Source: JAOUEA01 sp963762075 (GTDB taxonomy: Bacteria > Actinomycetota > UBA4738 > HRBIN12). From it: DNA of 64,000 bases. A program made the translations under genes and the position numbers. This document shows, piece by piece, positions 8,029-16,938 of the stretch. A model generated the notes under the pieces. The model was given only the letters and a program-made list of their open reading frames with translations, ran no database searches and was not told the origin of the DNA. Where the stretch lies: assembly GCA_963762075.1 (NCBI GenBank), contig CAVXJC010000008.1:248001-312000 (forward strand), in the 5' to 3' direction. Each line of letters starts with the position of its first letter. The first letter of the stretch is position 1.

Positions 8029-10875
8029 ATGAACTGTGCCGTCTGCGGCCACTCTCTGCCCGACGATGCCCGCTTCTGTCCGGGGTGCGGTGCTGCCGTC
8101 AAGAGCTCTCTCGGCACCGACGAACGCAAGGTCGTGACCGTGCTCTTCGCCGATCTCGTCGATTCGACCGGGCTCGCCCAGCGGATCGACGCCGAACGTG
8201 CCCGTGACGTGCTCGGCCGTTTCTACGACGCGTCGACCCAGGAGCTCCTGAACCTCCGAGGACGACCGGAGAAGTTCATCGGCGACGCCGTGATGGCGGT
8301 CTTCGGCCTGCAGCAGGTCCACGAGGACGATGCGTTGCGGGCGGTCCGCGCGGGCCTGGCGATCCGCGCACGTGCGCACCGCTTGCACGAAGAGCTCGGG
8401 CTCCCCCACGACCTCGAGGTGCGGGTGGGCATCGAGTCGGGCGAGGCCGCGACCGGCACCGGACCGTCCGAGCAGCTCCTCGTAACGGGTTCGGTGGTGA
8501 ACGCAGCGGCGCGGCTGCAGACCGCAGCGACGCCGGGCGAGGTGCTGGTCGGCGCCACCGCACACGCGCTCACACGCTCGGCAGTCGCCTACGGGGAGAT
8601 GCGCGACATCGAGGCGAAGGGGTTCGAGGCTCCGCTCGCCGCGTATCCGGTGGCCGGACTCAGCACCCGCTCGGTGCGGCGAACGATCCCGTTCGTCGGT
8701 CGCGCCGACGAGCTGACGACGCTTCGGTCGGCGTTCCACCGCATGGTCGCGACCGATCGGCCAGTGCTCGTGACGATCTCGGGAGAATCCGGATCGGGCA
8801 AGTCGAGGCTGGCAGACGAGCTGACCGCAGGGCTCGACCCCGTGGTCGCGGTGCTGCACGGACGAACCCAGATCGCGGCCGGCAGCGCCACCTTCGGCCC
8901 TGTTGCCGCGATCGTGCGAAAGCTCGCCCGTATCGAGGACGCCGACGGGCCCGACGCCGCGATGGCGCGGTTGCGCGAGCTCGTCGACGGGTGCTGCGGT
9001 GCGACCGAAACCGAGAGAGTGGCGGCCGGACTCGGGCTCAGCCTCGGGATCAACGAACCTCGACTCGACGAGTCGGCCTTCGTGCAGGACGTGCAGGGTG
9101 GATTCCAGCGCTTGATCGAGGGCATGAGCCTGGGCACACCGGTGGTACTGACGTTCGAGGACACGCACGAGCTCGAGCCGCCGATGCTCGACCTGATCGA
9201 ACGGATCGCGGCGGGTCGCCGCCGAGGAGCGACGCTCGTGCTGGCGCTCGCTCGACCCGCATTGCGCGAACTGCGTCCCGGCTGGGGAGCCGAAGCGAAC
9301 GAACACACGGAGATCGAGCTCCACCCACTCGCCGACGACGAGGCCATCGAGCTCGTACGGCAGGCCGGCGGAGACCGCATCCCCGAAGCCGATGCCTCGG
9401 TGATCGCAGAGCGGGCGGGGGGTAACCCGTTCTTCATCGTCGAGACGACGGGCATGCTGCTGACCGAGGGAACTGATCGAGCGAACGTCGTGCCACCGAC
9501 GGTACAGGCCGTCGTGGCCGCGCGGATCGATGCACTGCCGGCCGCGACGCGAGATCTTGCCAGACGGGCCTCGGTCTTCCTCCATTCGTTCGACCGCGAC
9601 GAGCTCCGACTCCTCGACGGATCCACGCCCGCGAGGGAAGCCGACGATGCGCTCGAGCAACGGCTGCGAGAACTCGAGAACGAAGAGGTGCTCGTTCGTG
9701 CGAGCGAGGGCTCCCCCCGGTGGCGGTTCCGCCACGCGACCCTTCGCGACGTGGCGTACGCGAGCCTGCCGAAGCGTCTGCGTCGCGAGCTGCACCTCGC
9801 GGTCGCAGACCGCGTGCTGGCCGACGGGCACCGCTCGTGGGCCGCGGACCATCTCGAGTTGGCGGCGCAGGCGGCGATCGACCTCGATCCGACCTCCCTC
9901 GAGCTCCCCGAGCGCGCCGCCGATGCCCTGGCCGAGTCCGGTGACCGCGCGCGCCGGCGCATGGAGAACCGCTCAGCGATCGATCGGTACCGTCGCGCGC
10001 TCAGTCTGGCCGGCAACATCGACCGCTGGGCCGTGCGCGAGGCCCGGGCGCTGGCCGGTATGGGCGAGGCTCATTATTGGCTCGGCGAGTACCCGAGGGC
10101 GGTCGAGGTCCTGGAGCAGGCCGTCGACCTCGGCAGCCGACACGACGACGACTTCACGCTCGCGCTCGCCCTGCGGTTCCTCGGCGACATCTCGATCAAC
10201 GTCGATGCCGACCTCGATCGCGCCGAGGCGCTCCTCCACCGCTCGCTCGAAGCCGCCGAGCGGCTCGGCGATCCCCGGGCGATCTCACGCACCCTTCTGT
10301 TCGCCGGCTGGGTGCCGTGGACACGGAACGAGCTGGAGCCGGCCGAGGCGATCTGGCGCCGCGCACTCGAGATCGCCGAGGCGAATGCGGATCGGTGGGC
10401 GCAGGTCCGCTCGCTCGTATCGCTCTCGATCGTGATCGCGGACCTGGATCGTCTCGACGAAGCCACGGAGATGATCGAACGAGCTCGCGAGGTCGCGGTC
10501 GACATGGGCGACCGATTCAGCCTCGCCGTCGCCACGGTACAGGAAGGGCGGCTGCACGAGGAGCGTCAGGAGTACGAAGCGTCGCTTCCCTACTTCGACA
10601 CCGGCATCGAGATCTTCACCGAGCTCGGCGCTCGGTGGGAGCTCGGGGATGCATTGGCCGAACGCGGCATCAGCCAGCGCGAGATGGGAAAGCTCGACGA
10701 GGCCGAGCGCGACCTGCGCCGGGCGATCTCGATCTCCGAGGAGCTCGGCGAACGCCAGCTCGCCGGATGGACCTGGCGGGCGCTTGCCCACGTGTCGGAG
10801 CGCCGTGGCGACTTGGCGCGCGCCGAGGAGCATCGCCGCCGAGCAGAGCAGGAAGAGGCCAGACGACCGAGATGA
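8029..10875 (+). CDS. Zinc-ribbon / class III cyclase / AAA-type NTPase / TPR signalling protein
   Basis: Large (948 aa) regulator of the actinobacterial cyclase-ATPase type. Domains in order: zinc ribbon (Cys3, Cys6, Cys17, Cys20); class III adenylate/guanylate cyclase domain, about residues 30-190, with the metal-binding FADLVDST and GDAVMAVFG motifs; an AAA/STAND-like NTPase with Walker A GESGSGKS at 252-259 and LTFEDTHEL as the Walker B region; then TPR-like helical repeats from about 600 to the end. Such proteins are thought to couple nucleotide-dependent scaffolding to cyclic nucleotide signalling. Whether this one makes cAMP is untested. The start at ATG 8029 is fixed by the leaderless promoter. 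Confidence 0.88.
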   Translation: MNCAVCGHSLPDDARFCPGCGAAVKSSLGTDERKVVTVLFADLVDSTGLAQRIDAERARDVLGRFYDASTQELLNLRGRPEKFIGDAVMAVFGLQQVHEDDALRAVRAGLAIRARAHRLHEELGLPHDLEVRVGIESGEAATGTGPSEQLLVTGSVVNAAARLQTAATPGEVLVGATAHALTRSAVAYGEMRDIEAKGFEAPLAAYPVAGLSTRSVRRTIPFVGRADELTTLRSAFHRMVATDRPVLVTISGESGSGKSRLADELTAGLDPVVAVLHGRTQIAAGSATFGPVAAIVRKLARIEDADGPDAAMARLRELVDGCCGATETERVAAGLGLSLGINEPRLDESAFVQDVQGGFQRLIEGMSLGTPVVLTFEDTHELEPPMLDLIERIAAGRRRGATLVLALARPALRELRPGWGAEANEHTEIELHPLADDEAIELVRQAGGDRIPEADASVIAERAGGNPFFIVETTGMLLTEGTDRANVVPPTVQAVVAARIDALPAATRDLARRASVFLHSFDRDELRLLDGSTPAREADDALEQRLRELENEEVLVRASEGSPRWRFRHATLRDVAYASLPKRLRRELHLAVADRVLADGHRSWAADHLELAAQAAIDLDPTSLELPERAADALAESGDRARRRMENRSAIDRYRRALSLAGNIDRWAVREARALAGMGEAHYWLGEYPRAVEVLEQAVDLGSRHDDDFTLALALRFLGDISINVDADLDRAEALLHRSLEAAERLGDPRAISRTLLFAGWVPWTRNELEPAEAIWRRALEIAEANADRWAQVRSLVSLSIVIADLDRLDEATEMIERAREVAVDMGDRFSLAVATVQEGRLHEERQEYEASLPYFDTGIEIFTELGARWELGDALAERGISQREMGKLDEAERDLRRAISISEELGERQLAGWTWRALAHVSERRGDLARAEEHRRRAEQEEARRPR

Positions 10876-10900
10876 ATGGGTGACCGCACGGCGGCCCCCC

Positions 10901-10959
10901 TCACTCGATCGACGGTCAGCGTTCGGGGCTGGTCCGACCTTCGGGCGTTCGGCGAGTGA
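10901..10959. other. Intergenic inverted repeat between convergent genes
   Basis: TCACTCG at 10901-10907 and CGAGTGA at 10953-10959 are perfect 7-base complements with a 45-base loop, between the cyclase gene and the GH26-like gene. It could be a bidirectional terminator, but the stem is short and no T-run follows. Confidence 0.2.
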
Positions 10960-11002
10960 CGGGCACGAGACGTGGGAGCCTCCAACCCGCTCAGATCACC
11001 GG

Positions 11003-13255
11003 TCACGGATGCACGACGAACCCGTCGACCACGATCCTCGTGCCGTTGGCCGCAGCGTTCTTCGTGCCGAGCACCTTGATCACCATCGTGTGCGGCCCGG
11101 CCGTGAGGCCGGTGTAAGCGACGGCCCACCTGAAGATCGTGGTCGAGGAGTAGAGGTCCACGGTCCCCTTGGGCACTCCATCGATCGTGACCGAGGCCCG
11201 GCCGAAGCCTCGCCCCTTCGCAGTGATCCAATCGATCGCAGTGCCCGTGAAGGACACCGTGGCGGTCGCGTTCTTCGTCGGTGTCGAACGGTAGGTGCCG
11301 TCGGTCGCCGCCGCCTGCGACGTGCTCGCCCACGATCCGTACTGGATGCCGGGATCACGCTCCTCGGTGACCGCAGCTCCCGCGACGAACGCATCGATCG
11401 TCACCGACGTCCCCGTGGAAGCGGCGCGCTTCGTGCCGAGCACCTTGACCACGATGGTGTGGCGAGCGTTCTTGAGCCCCGGATAGACGGTCGACACCGA
11501 TCCGGGTGATGGGGCGTAGAGATCGACCGTGCCCTTGTTGGTGCCGTCGATCGTGACGCTCGCGATGCCTCGATCCGGACCGGTCCGAGCGATCCAGGTG
11601 ATGGATGTCGCCGCAGGGGATCTCCAGATCCCCTTTTCGTTCTTGACGCTGCTCGTGCGGTAGGCGCCACCACTGGCCGCGACATCGATGACTCCCCGCC
11701 ACCCCCCGTAGGCCACCGCAGAGTCGGCGTCTGACAGTTCGACGGTCGGAGGTGGGACATCGAAGGTCGCGGAGACCGTCTGGTCCGCGTCCATCGTCAC
11801 CACACAGTCCCCGGTGCCGCCACAGGCCCCGGCCCAACCGGCGAAGACGGATCCGGTCGCGGGTGTCGCGGTGAGCGTCACCAGGCTGGCGTGCGGAAAC
11901 ACAGCCGAGCACACCGACCCGCAGTCGATGCCGGCCGGCGAGCTGATGACAGTGCCTGCGCCAGAACCTTCGACGGCGACGGACAGTGTCCGAGGGATCT
12001 CTCGGAACGTGCCGACGACGGTCGTGTCCTCTGTGACGGTGACCGTGCACGGTCCGGTACCCACGCAGCTCACGCCCGTGCCGCTCCAGCCCTCGAAGTC
12101 CGAACCCTCGTCAGCCGCGGCCTGAAGGGTGACCTGGGTGCCGTCCTCGACCGACGCGCTGCAGACCGTGCCGCAATCGATGCCGGCGGCGGCACTTGCG
12201 ATCGTGCCGGAGCCCTCGCCCGCTTTCACCACCGACAGTGTGTGCGCGACCGGCGGCAACGAGTCGAGCTGCTGGGCGAGCGCACGCCACCCGTCCCACG
12301 TGGCACCGGTGTAGCGGGGGTCAGCCCGTCCGCCGGAGAGCACGGAGTCCAGGAACCAGTTGCCGCCGTCGGCGGCGTTCGAGAAGACGACTCCCGCGAT
12401 ATCGGCGCGATGCGTATCGATGTAGGAACCCATCTCGGCGAACCATTCCGCTTTCGCGGTCGCGCTGTTCTCGGCGCTGCCCTCGTCGGAACCGGTCTCG
12501 TCGATCCAGAGATCCTTGCCGGTCGATCCCGCGAAGGCGAGGGCGCTGTCGAATGACTGCGAAGGGGTGAGCCAATTCGGCGTGCGGCGGTAGCTATCGA
12601 CACCGACCAGGTCGTAGAGGGTCGTGTCGACCGGGAACCACGCTGTCGGCCCGCCTTGGTTGCCCTCGAAGGCCGATCGCGACAAGACGACCTGCCACTC
12701 GATGTGGTCGGTGACCCCCATCGAGTCGAACAGGGCGCGCACGAGCTCGTAGCACTCCTGGTACTCCGGACCCGTGCCCGAATAGGGCTGGGCGTCGAGT
12801 TCGCCGGGTAGTGCCTGGATGTTCGCTTCCGAGTGGAACTGCAGGTAGTGAGTGACCTCGCCGTAGGTCGGCAAAGCCAGCACCTCACCGGCGAAGGCCA
12901 CGAGCTTGTCGTAGAGGGGTCCCGTGCCGGCGCGCAATTGCGCGGTGATGTCCGTGTACAGGACACCGGTACGATCTTGGCCCGAGCCCGTCTTCGGCTG
13001 GATGTTCAGACCGAGGGAGTACCCTGCCGCAGCCGCGGCATCGCCGTCGGACTCGATGAGGTTCGCGTCGAACTGGCCGGCTCGCTGCCTGCTCCTGAAG
13101 TACGGGAAGTCGACACCAGACGCGGCCTCGATCTCCAGGAACTGCGCGTAGCTCTGAGGCCAGATGCCCACGACCACCGTGGGCTCCGCTTCCGCGGGTG
13201 TTGCGATAGTCGCCAACGCGGCGATCGTCAACGCAGAGATGAGGAGCCGACGCAT
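11003..13255 (-). CDS. Secreted GH26-like glycosidase with two InlB-like repeats and two C-terminal beta modules
   Basis: Exported 750-residue protein: signal peptide 1-23 (MRRLLISALTIAALATIATP), then a TIM-barrel-like domain to about residue 335. Glu143 (HSEAN) and Glu253 (WIDETGSDEG) lie 110 apart, the spacing of the acid/base and nucleophile of clan GH-A beta-mannanases such as GH26. Two InlB-type repeats follow (FEGWSGTG, FAGWAGACGGTGDC), then two tandem C-terminal modules (SVTIDGTNKGTVDLY and SVTIDGVPKGTVDLY). These repeats and modules resemble those in the GH25 lysozyme at 3965-5737. The start at 13255 is set by GGAGAGGA upstream and the signal peptide. The polysaccharide substrate is unknown. 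Confidence 0.75.
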   Translation of the reverse strand: MRRLLISALTIAALATIATPAEAEPTVVVGIWPQSYAQFLEIEAASGVDFPYFRSRQRAGQFDANLIESDGDAAAAAGYSLGLNIQPKTGSGQDRTGVLYTDITAQLRAGTGPLYDKLVAFAGEVLALPTYGEVTHYLQFHSEANIQALPGELDAQPYSGTGPEYQECYELVRALFDSMGVTDHIEWQVVLSRSAFEGNQGGPTAWFPVDTTLYDLVGVDSYRRTPNWLTPSQSFDSALAFAGSTGKDLWIDETGSDEGSAENSATAKAEWFAEMGSYIDTHRADIAGVVFSNAADGGNWFLDSVLSGGRADPRYTGATWDGWRALAQQLDSLPPVAHTLSVVKAGEGSGTIASAAAGIDCGTVCSASVEDGTQVTLQAAADEGSDFEGWSGTGVSCVGTGPCTVTVTEDTTVVGTFREIPRTLSVAVEGSGAGTVISSPAGIDCGSVCSAVFPHASLVTLTATPATGSVFAGWAGACGGTGDCVVTMDADQTVSATFDVPPPTVELSDADSAVAYGGWRGVIDVAASGGAYRTSSVKNEKGIWRSPAATSITWIARTGPDRGIASVTIDGTNKGTVDLYAPSPGSVSTVYPGLKNARHTIVVKVLGTKRAASTGTSVTIDAFVAGAAVTEERDPGIQYGSWASTSQAAATDGTYRSTPTKNATATVSFTGTAIDWITAKGRGFGRASVTIDGVPKGTVDLYSSTTIFRWAVAYTGLTAGPHTMVIKVLGTKNAAANGTRIVVDGFVVHP

Positions 13256-13378
13256 CCCAGTCCTCTCCGGTTCGACCGGCAGACCCGACTGGGGAAGGCC
13301 GACACCGAACCACACCGATACATGTCGAGTCAACCTTCGGTCGTGCCGCAGAGCATCTTGACGGGCCGGGAAACCCCG

Positions 13379-13954
13379 TCAGTACGTGGTCATCTTCGCG
13401 ACGACGGTATCGAGGGCCGCCCAGCGGCCGGCCGAGCGCATCGTCACCAGGCACCGGTGCGTCACCCCTTCGGCCGTGGTCGGAGCGATGATGTTCAGGG
13501 TGAAGACCTTCTTCCGTCCTTGGGAGCCGGGCGGGAACGAGAACTCAAGCGTGCCTTCCCTGAATCGCTTCGTGACGTTGGTCGCGCGCCAATCCGGCCG
13601 CTTGTGCTTGCCCATGAGAACGGCGTTGACCTTGAACCGGCGGGTGCCAGGGCATCCGTCGACCGTGATCGTGTCGGCCTGGTCTCCGTCGTTCTCGACC
13701 GTGATCCAGAAACGAACGCCCTCACCGTCTTCCATCCGGACGGCAACGGTCTGCTTCGCACCCGACGTGTTGTACACGTCACGGCCCTTCCAAGGGTGTG
13801 GCAGAGGGTCGATCGTGCAGCCGGTGCTGAGGCCACAGAGCTTGATCCAGGCATCGGCCTGGTAGTCGGCGGCGGCGGCGGGCGTCGCCATCACGAGCAC
13901 AGCCCCTGCGAGGACGAGCGCGAGGACGGGCGAGGTGGCACGAGATGAGGTCAT
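13379..13954 (-). CDS. Hypothetical secreted protein (191 aa)
   Basis: Residues 1-29 form a signal peptide (MTSSRATSPVLALVLAGAVL, AAA end). The mature part is beta-rich, with a paired-cysteine segment (KLCGLSTGCTIDP) and the pattern TFWI/FWITVENDGDQADTITVDGC seen in exported Ig-like domains of environmental actinobacteria. Four cysteines could form two disulfides. It has no catalytic motif I recognise. It starts 15 bases after the arfB stop on the same strand and so may be co-transcribed with it; the GH26-like gene follows 123 bases further on. Confidence 0.7.
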   Translation of the reverse strand: MTSSRATSPVLALVLAGAVLVMATPAAAADYQADAWIKLCGLSTGCTIDPLPHPWKGRDVYNTSGAKQTVAVRMEDGEGVRFWITVENDGDQADTITVDGCPGTRRFKVNAVLMGKHKRPDWRATNVTKRFREGTLEFSFPPGSQGRKKVFTLNIIAPTTAEGVTHRCLVTMRSAGRWAALDTVVAKMTTY

Positions 13955-13969
13955 GGAACGCAGGGTAGA

Positions 13970-14395
13970 TCAATCATCGTCGGCGCGACGCATCCTCTTC
14001 GTTCGCGCCCTTCGCCTCTTGTCGGCCAGCCGACGTTCCACGGACCTCCTGGTGGCTTTGGTGGCACGCCTTGGAGGGGATGGAGGCGCAACCGCAGCAC
14101 GCAGCTCATCGGCCAGACGACGCAGGGCTGCCTCGCGGTTCCGCAACTGCGACCGGTGCTCCGACGCAGTCACGGTGATCACGCCGTCGACGAGCCGGTC
14201 GGCCAGACGCGCGAGCGCCCGAGCACGTTGGATGGGCCCGAGCGCCGTCGTGGCGGCGATGTCGAGGCTGAGCTCGACACGGGAGTCGGCGGTGTTGACC
14301 GACTGCCCTCCGGGGCCGGACGATCGGCTGAACCGCCATCGCAGCTCGTTGCGGGGCACGACCACCGAGCGCGTCACGCGGAGCGGACCGACCAT
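13970..14395 (-). CDS. arfB: Peptidyl-tRNA hydrolase ArfB (GGQ ribosome-rescue factor)
   Basis: Single-domain class I release-factor-like protein that hydrolyses peptidyl-tRNA on stalled ribosomes. The catalytic loop reads SRSSGPGGQSVNTADSRVEL at about residues 24-43, with the GGQ motif intact. The C terminus is a highly basic tail (RRSVERRLADKRRRARTKR), which in ArfB enters the empty mRNA channel. Its 141 residues are the normal length. A CATACT -10-like box lies six bases before the ATG. It is followed closely by a small secreted protein of unrelated function. Confidence 0.93.
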   Translation of the reverse strand: MVGPLRVTRSVVVPRNELRWRFSRSSGPGGQSVNTADSRVELSLDIAATTALGPIQRARALARLADRLVDGVITVTASEHRSQLRNREAALRRLADELRAAVAPPSPPRRATKATRRSVERRLADKRRRARTKRMRRADDD

Positions 14396-14401
14396 GTGGC
14401 C

Positions 14402-14407
14402 AGTATG
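14402..14407 (-). promoter_or_regulatory. Leaderless-type -10 box CATACT for arfB
   Basis: CATACT on the minus strand, six bases, then ATG at 14395. It deviates from TANNNT at the first base, so support is weaker than for the other leaderless sites. Confidence 0.35.
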
Positions 14408-14467
14408 CCCCGCGCGACGCGCCCTTCGGATCTCACGACTCGCCGGGCGGTAGGACCCTCCAGTCGC

Positions 14468-15518
14468 TCACGCGATCCTGACGACGTCGGCCCTGCCCGG
14501 CACCAACGACCGGACGGTCGCGTACGTGTGCCGTCTCGTCGATGCAACCGCTGTCGGCAGCCGAAGGTGGGTGACCACTTCGCAGTCGCCGGTCGCGACC
14601 TCGCATGAGTTGACGGTGCCGACGGTGGATTGACCCAATTCGACCGCGAGCCACGTGTCCTCGTCGATCTCCACCGCGTGCAGAGCACCGTCGTGGCCAA
14701 AGTTCAGGTCGACGATCGACGTGAGCCCACGAACCACGATGCTGCAATCAGGGCTCGACCCGCACTCGGCATGACGCGTGCCCGGCTCGATGCGCCACAC
14801 GCGAGACGAACGCCGCGGAGCCGGGAACCCCTTCAACTCGCCGACGTACCAGGCGCCGTCGGGCCCGACGGCCACGCTCGTTGCCACCGCTTGGGCCGGG
14901 ATGCGATCGGGGAGATCGCAGGCGAACTCCCAGTCGGGCTCGGCCTTCGGACATCCGACGAGCCGCTTCAGGTTCTTCGTGCTCGCCAGCCGCTCGGGCA
15001 ACGTGGCGACCCAGTCGACGGTGCCGTCGGCCCGCACGATCAAGAGCGCGTTGGCGGCCGCATCGGCGACGAGCGCACGCCCGCCCGGCAGGGCAGCGAC
15101 ATCGAAGGGATTGGAGTCGATCTCTCCGCCGTCGGGATTGACGTCGGCCTCGAAGGCGCCGAGGTTGGCCACGCGTGACACCACGCCGTCGCGTGATGCG
15201 GTAGAGCCTTCGGTTGGGCGCCCCGGTGACCGCGTACATCGACGTGTGGTCGATGGGCGCCACGTCGGTGACACCCGGAAGCTCGGCGATCAGCTTGCCG
15301 TTCCCGTTTCGCAGCCGCACGACTCCCGCGCCCGCGTCGGCCACGAAGAGCGAACCGCCCTTCGCGGCGAGGCCGAAGAGCGGCGACTCGAACTCATAGG
15401 AGCCGCTAGCGGAACCGCCACCCGCCGTCGCGGTCTGCGGCACGACCACGATCAACGCCGTCAACGTTGCGAGCACCCGGCCGAAACGCCGAGCAGACAG
15501 AGCGCGTGCACATCTCAC
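14468..15518 (-). pseudogene. Frameshifted ScyD/ScyE-family (NHL propeller) secreted protein
   Basis: Two reading frames together form one ScyD-like beta-propeller protein. The N-terminal part (GTG at 15518, GAGGGAAGGGG ribosome site, signal peptide ending QTATA) reads GLAAKGGSLFVADAGAGVV up to NRRLYRI near 15195. The C-terminal part continues one frame over with RDGVVSRVANLGAFEADVNP to the stop at 14468. The family normally runs LYRIT-x-DGxVSxVADLGAFE without a break. The break lies in a CG dinucleotide run at 15186-15197, and loss of one CG would explain it. Either a recent disabling mutation or an assembly error. Confidence 0.75.
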
Positions 15519-15556
15519 GGGCTTCCCCTTCCCTCTCGCTCGATGTGATCGCTTTC

Positions 15557-15586
15557 GTTCTAGCCCCAAGGCGGCAGGGCGGTCAA
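15557..15586 (-). promoter_or_regulatory. Sigma-70-like promoter of the ScyD-like gene
   Basis: On the minus strand TTGACC (15586-15581), an 18-base spacer and TAGAAC (15562-15557). About 38 bases separate the -10 from the GTG start, leaving a leader with a strong ribosome site. Confidence 0.5.
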
Positions 15587-15648
15587 CCCCCATGCGTACA
15601 CAGGAAATGCCGACCTATGGTCCCTTGTGCGCCGCCTGGCGAGGGGCG

Positions 15649-15654
15649 TAGGGT
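15649..15654 (+). promoter_or_regulatory. Candidate -10 box TAGGGT for the PotD-like gene
   Basis: TAGGGT lies nine bases before the ATG at 15664, the same spacing as at purA. A TTGTGC stretch 18 bases upstream could serve as -35. Confidence 0.35.
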
Positions 15655-15663
15655 CGCGAGAGC

Positions 15664-16935
15664 ATGGCGACACCCTTCCCCCCGGATGCAGGCCCGATCG
15701 AGCGATGGGCCGAGCCTCGATGGAGCCGCCGAGACTTCCTCGGCAAGGTCGGACGTGGTGCGGGCTTGCTCGCCGCCGGCGGGCTGCTGGCGGCGTGCGA
15801 ATCGCAGCCCCCTGCCGCCTCGGAACCGACCGTCGGCGCCGCCGAGGCCATCGACTGGGACGAGTGGTGGAAGACCAAGCGCGAGACGGGAAGGCTGAAT
15901 TTCGCGAACTGGCCGTACTACATCGACTTCACGCGAGGCGATCGCCAGTCGCTGACCCAGTTCTCCGAAGAAACCGGCATCCACGTCAACTACTTCCACA
16001 CGATCGAAGGCAACGCGAGCTTCATGGCGGAGATCGAGCCCTACCTGGAGGCGGGGCTCGCGCCGTTCCACGACCTGATCGTCATGACGAACGGGCCGCA
16101 GGTCTCGAAGTTGATCAGCTCGGGTTACCTCACACCGCTCGATCACTCGCGATTGGTCAATTTCGACCGGTATGCGAGTGAACTGGTGCGAGACCCTGCC
16201 TGGGATCCCGGCAACCGGTACTCGGTCGCATGGCAGTCGGGGATCACGGGCATCGCCTATCGACCCGAGGCGGTCGAGGCGCTCGGGCGAGCCCCGACGA
16301 GCATCGCAGACCTGTTCGACCCTGCCCTCGAGGGAAGGGTCGGCATGATGACCGACCTGCAGGATCTCGGCAGCGCCGCGCTGCTGTCGATCGGGATCGA
16401 ACCGGAAGGCTCGAGCGAGCGGCAGTGGGTGAAGGCGGCCGAGGCGCTCCGCGAGCAACGAGCGAGCGGCGTCATCGCCGGCTATTACGACCAGTCATAC
16501 GTCCGGGCGTTGCGCGAAGGAGACGTGTGGATCAGCCAAGCGTGGTCAGGTGACATCTTCCAGCAGCAGCAGCTCGGCAAGGAGCTAGAGTTCGTCGTTC
16601 CCGAGGAAGGCGCGTTGCTCTGGACCGACAACATGCTGATACCGAGGAACGCCAAGCACCCGGCCGACGCGATGGCGCTGATGGACTTCGTCTACCGTCC
16701 CGATATCGCCGCGACGATCGCAGACTGGGTCTGGTACGTCTGCCCGGTGCCGGCCGCCGAACGGATCATCGCTCGCCGTTTCAACCACCCCGAGGTCGCG
16801 AACAGCCCACTCGTGTTCCCCCCGACTGAGTTGATGGGCCCGAACGGACCGTTCAAGTCGTACGCGGTCTTCGAAGGCGAGGAGGACGCTGCCGCCTGGG
16901 ATTCGATCTTCGGGTCGATCCCGTTCGGCCTGTAG
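15664..16935 (+). CDS. Orphan Tat-exported PotD/PotF-like substrate-binding lipoprotein
   Basis: Binding protein of the spermidine/putrescine ABC class, 423 residues. The N terminus holds a twin-arginine motif (SRRDFLGK) followed by a lipobox (LLAAC at about residues 40-44), so the protein is probably exported folded and lipid-anchored. The mature domain shows LNFANWPYYID, FHDLIVMTNG, YSVAWQSGITGIAYRPEA and DNMLIPRNAKHPADAMALMDF, all typical of PotD-like proteins. No permease or ATPase gene lies nearby, so it either serves a transporter encoded elsewhere or acts alone. Ligand (polyamine or other) is inferred only. Confidence 0.85.
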   Translation: MATPFPPDAGPIERWAEPRWSRRDFLGKVGRGAGLLAAGGLLAACESQPPAASEPTVGAAEAIDWDEWWKTKRETGRLNFANWPYYIDFTRGDRQSLTQFSEETGIHVNYFHTIEGNASFMAEIEPYLEAGLAPFHDLIVMTNGPQVSKLISSGYLTPLDHSRLVNFDRYASELVRDPAWDPGNRYSVAWQSGITGIAYRPEAVEALGRAPTSIADLFDPALEGRVGMMTDLQDLGSAALLSIGIEPEGSSERQWVKAAEALREQRASGVIAGYYDQSYVRALREGDVWISQAWSGDIFQQQQLGKELEFVVPEEGALLWTDNMLIPRNAKHPADAMALMDFVYRPDIAATIADWVWYVCPVPAAERIIARRFNHPEVANSPLVFPPTELMGPNGPFKSYAVFEGEEDAAAWDSIFGSIPFGL

Positions 16936-16938
16936 GCC

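Noticed and set aside
7969..9852. A 627-codon minus-strand open frame opposite the cyclase/NTPase gene
   Set aside because: Low-complexity translation with no motif; the plus strand encodes zinc ribbon, cyclase and Walker motifs.
10901..10959. A strong terminator between the cyclase and GH26-like genes
   Set aside because: Only a 7-base inverted repeat with a long loop and no T-tract is present, so it is listed as weak only.
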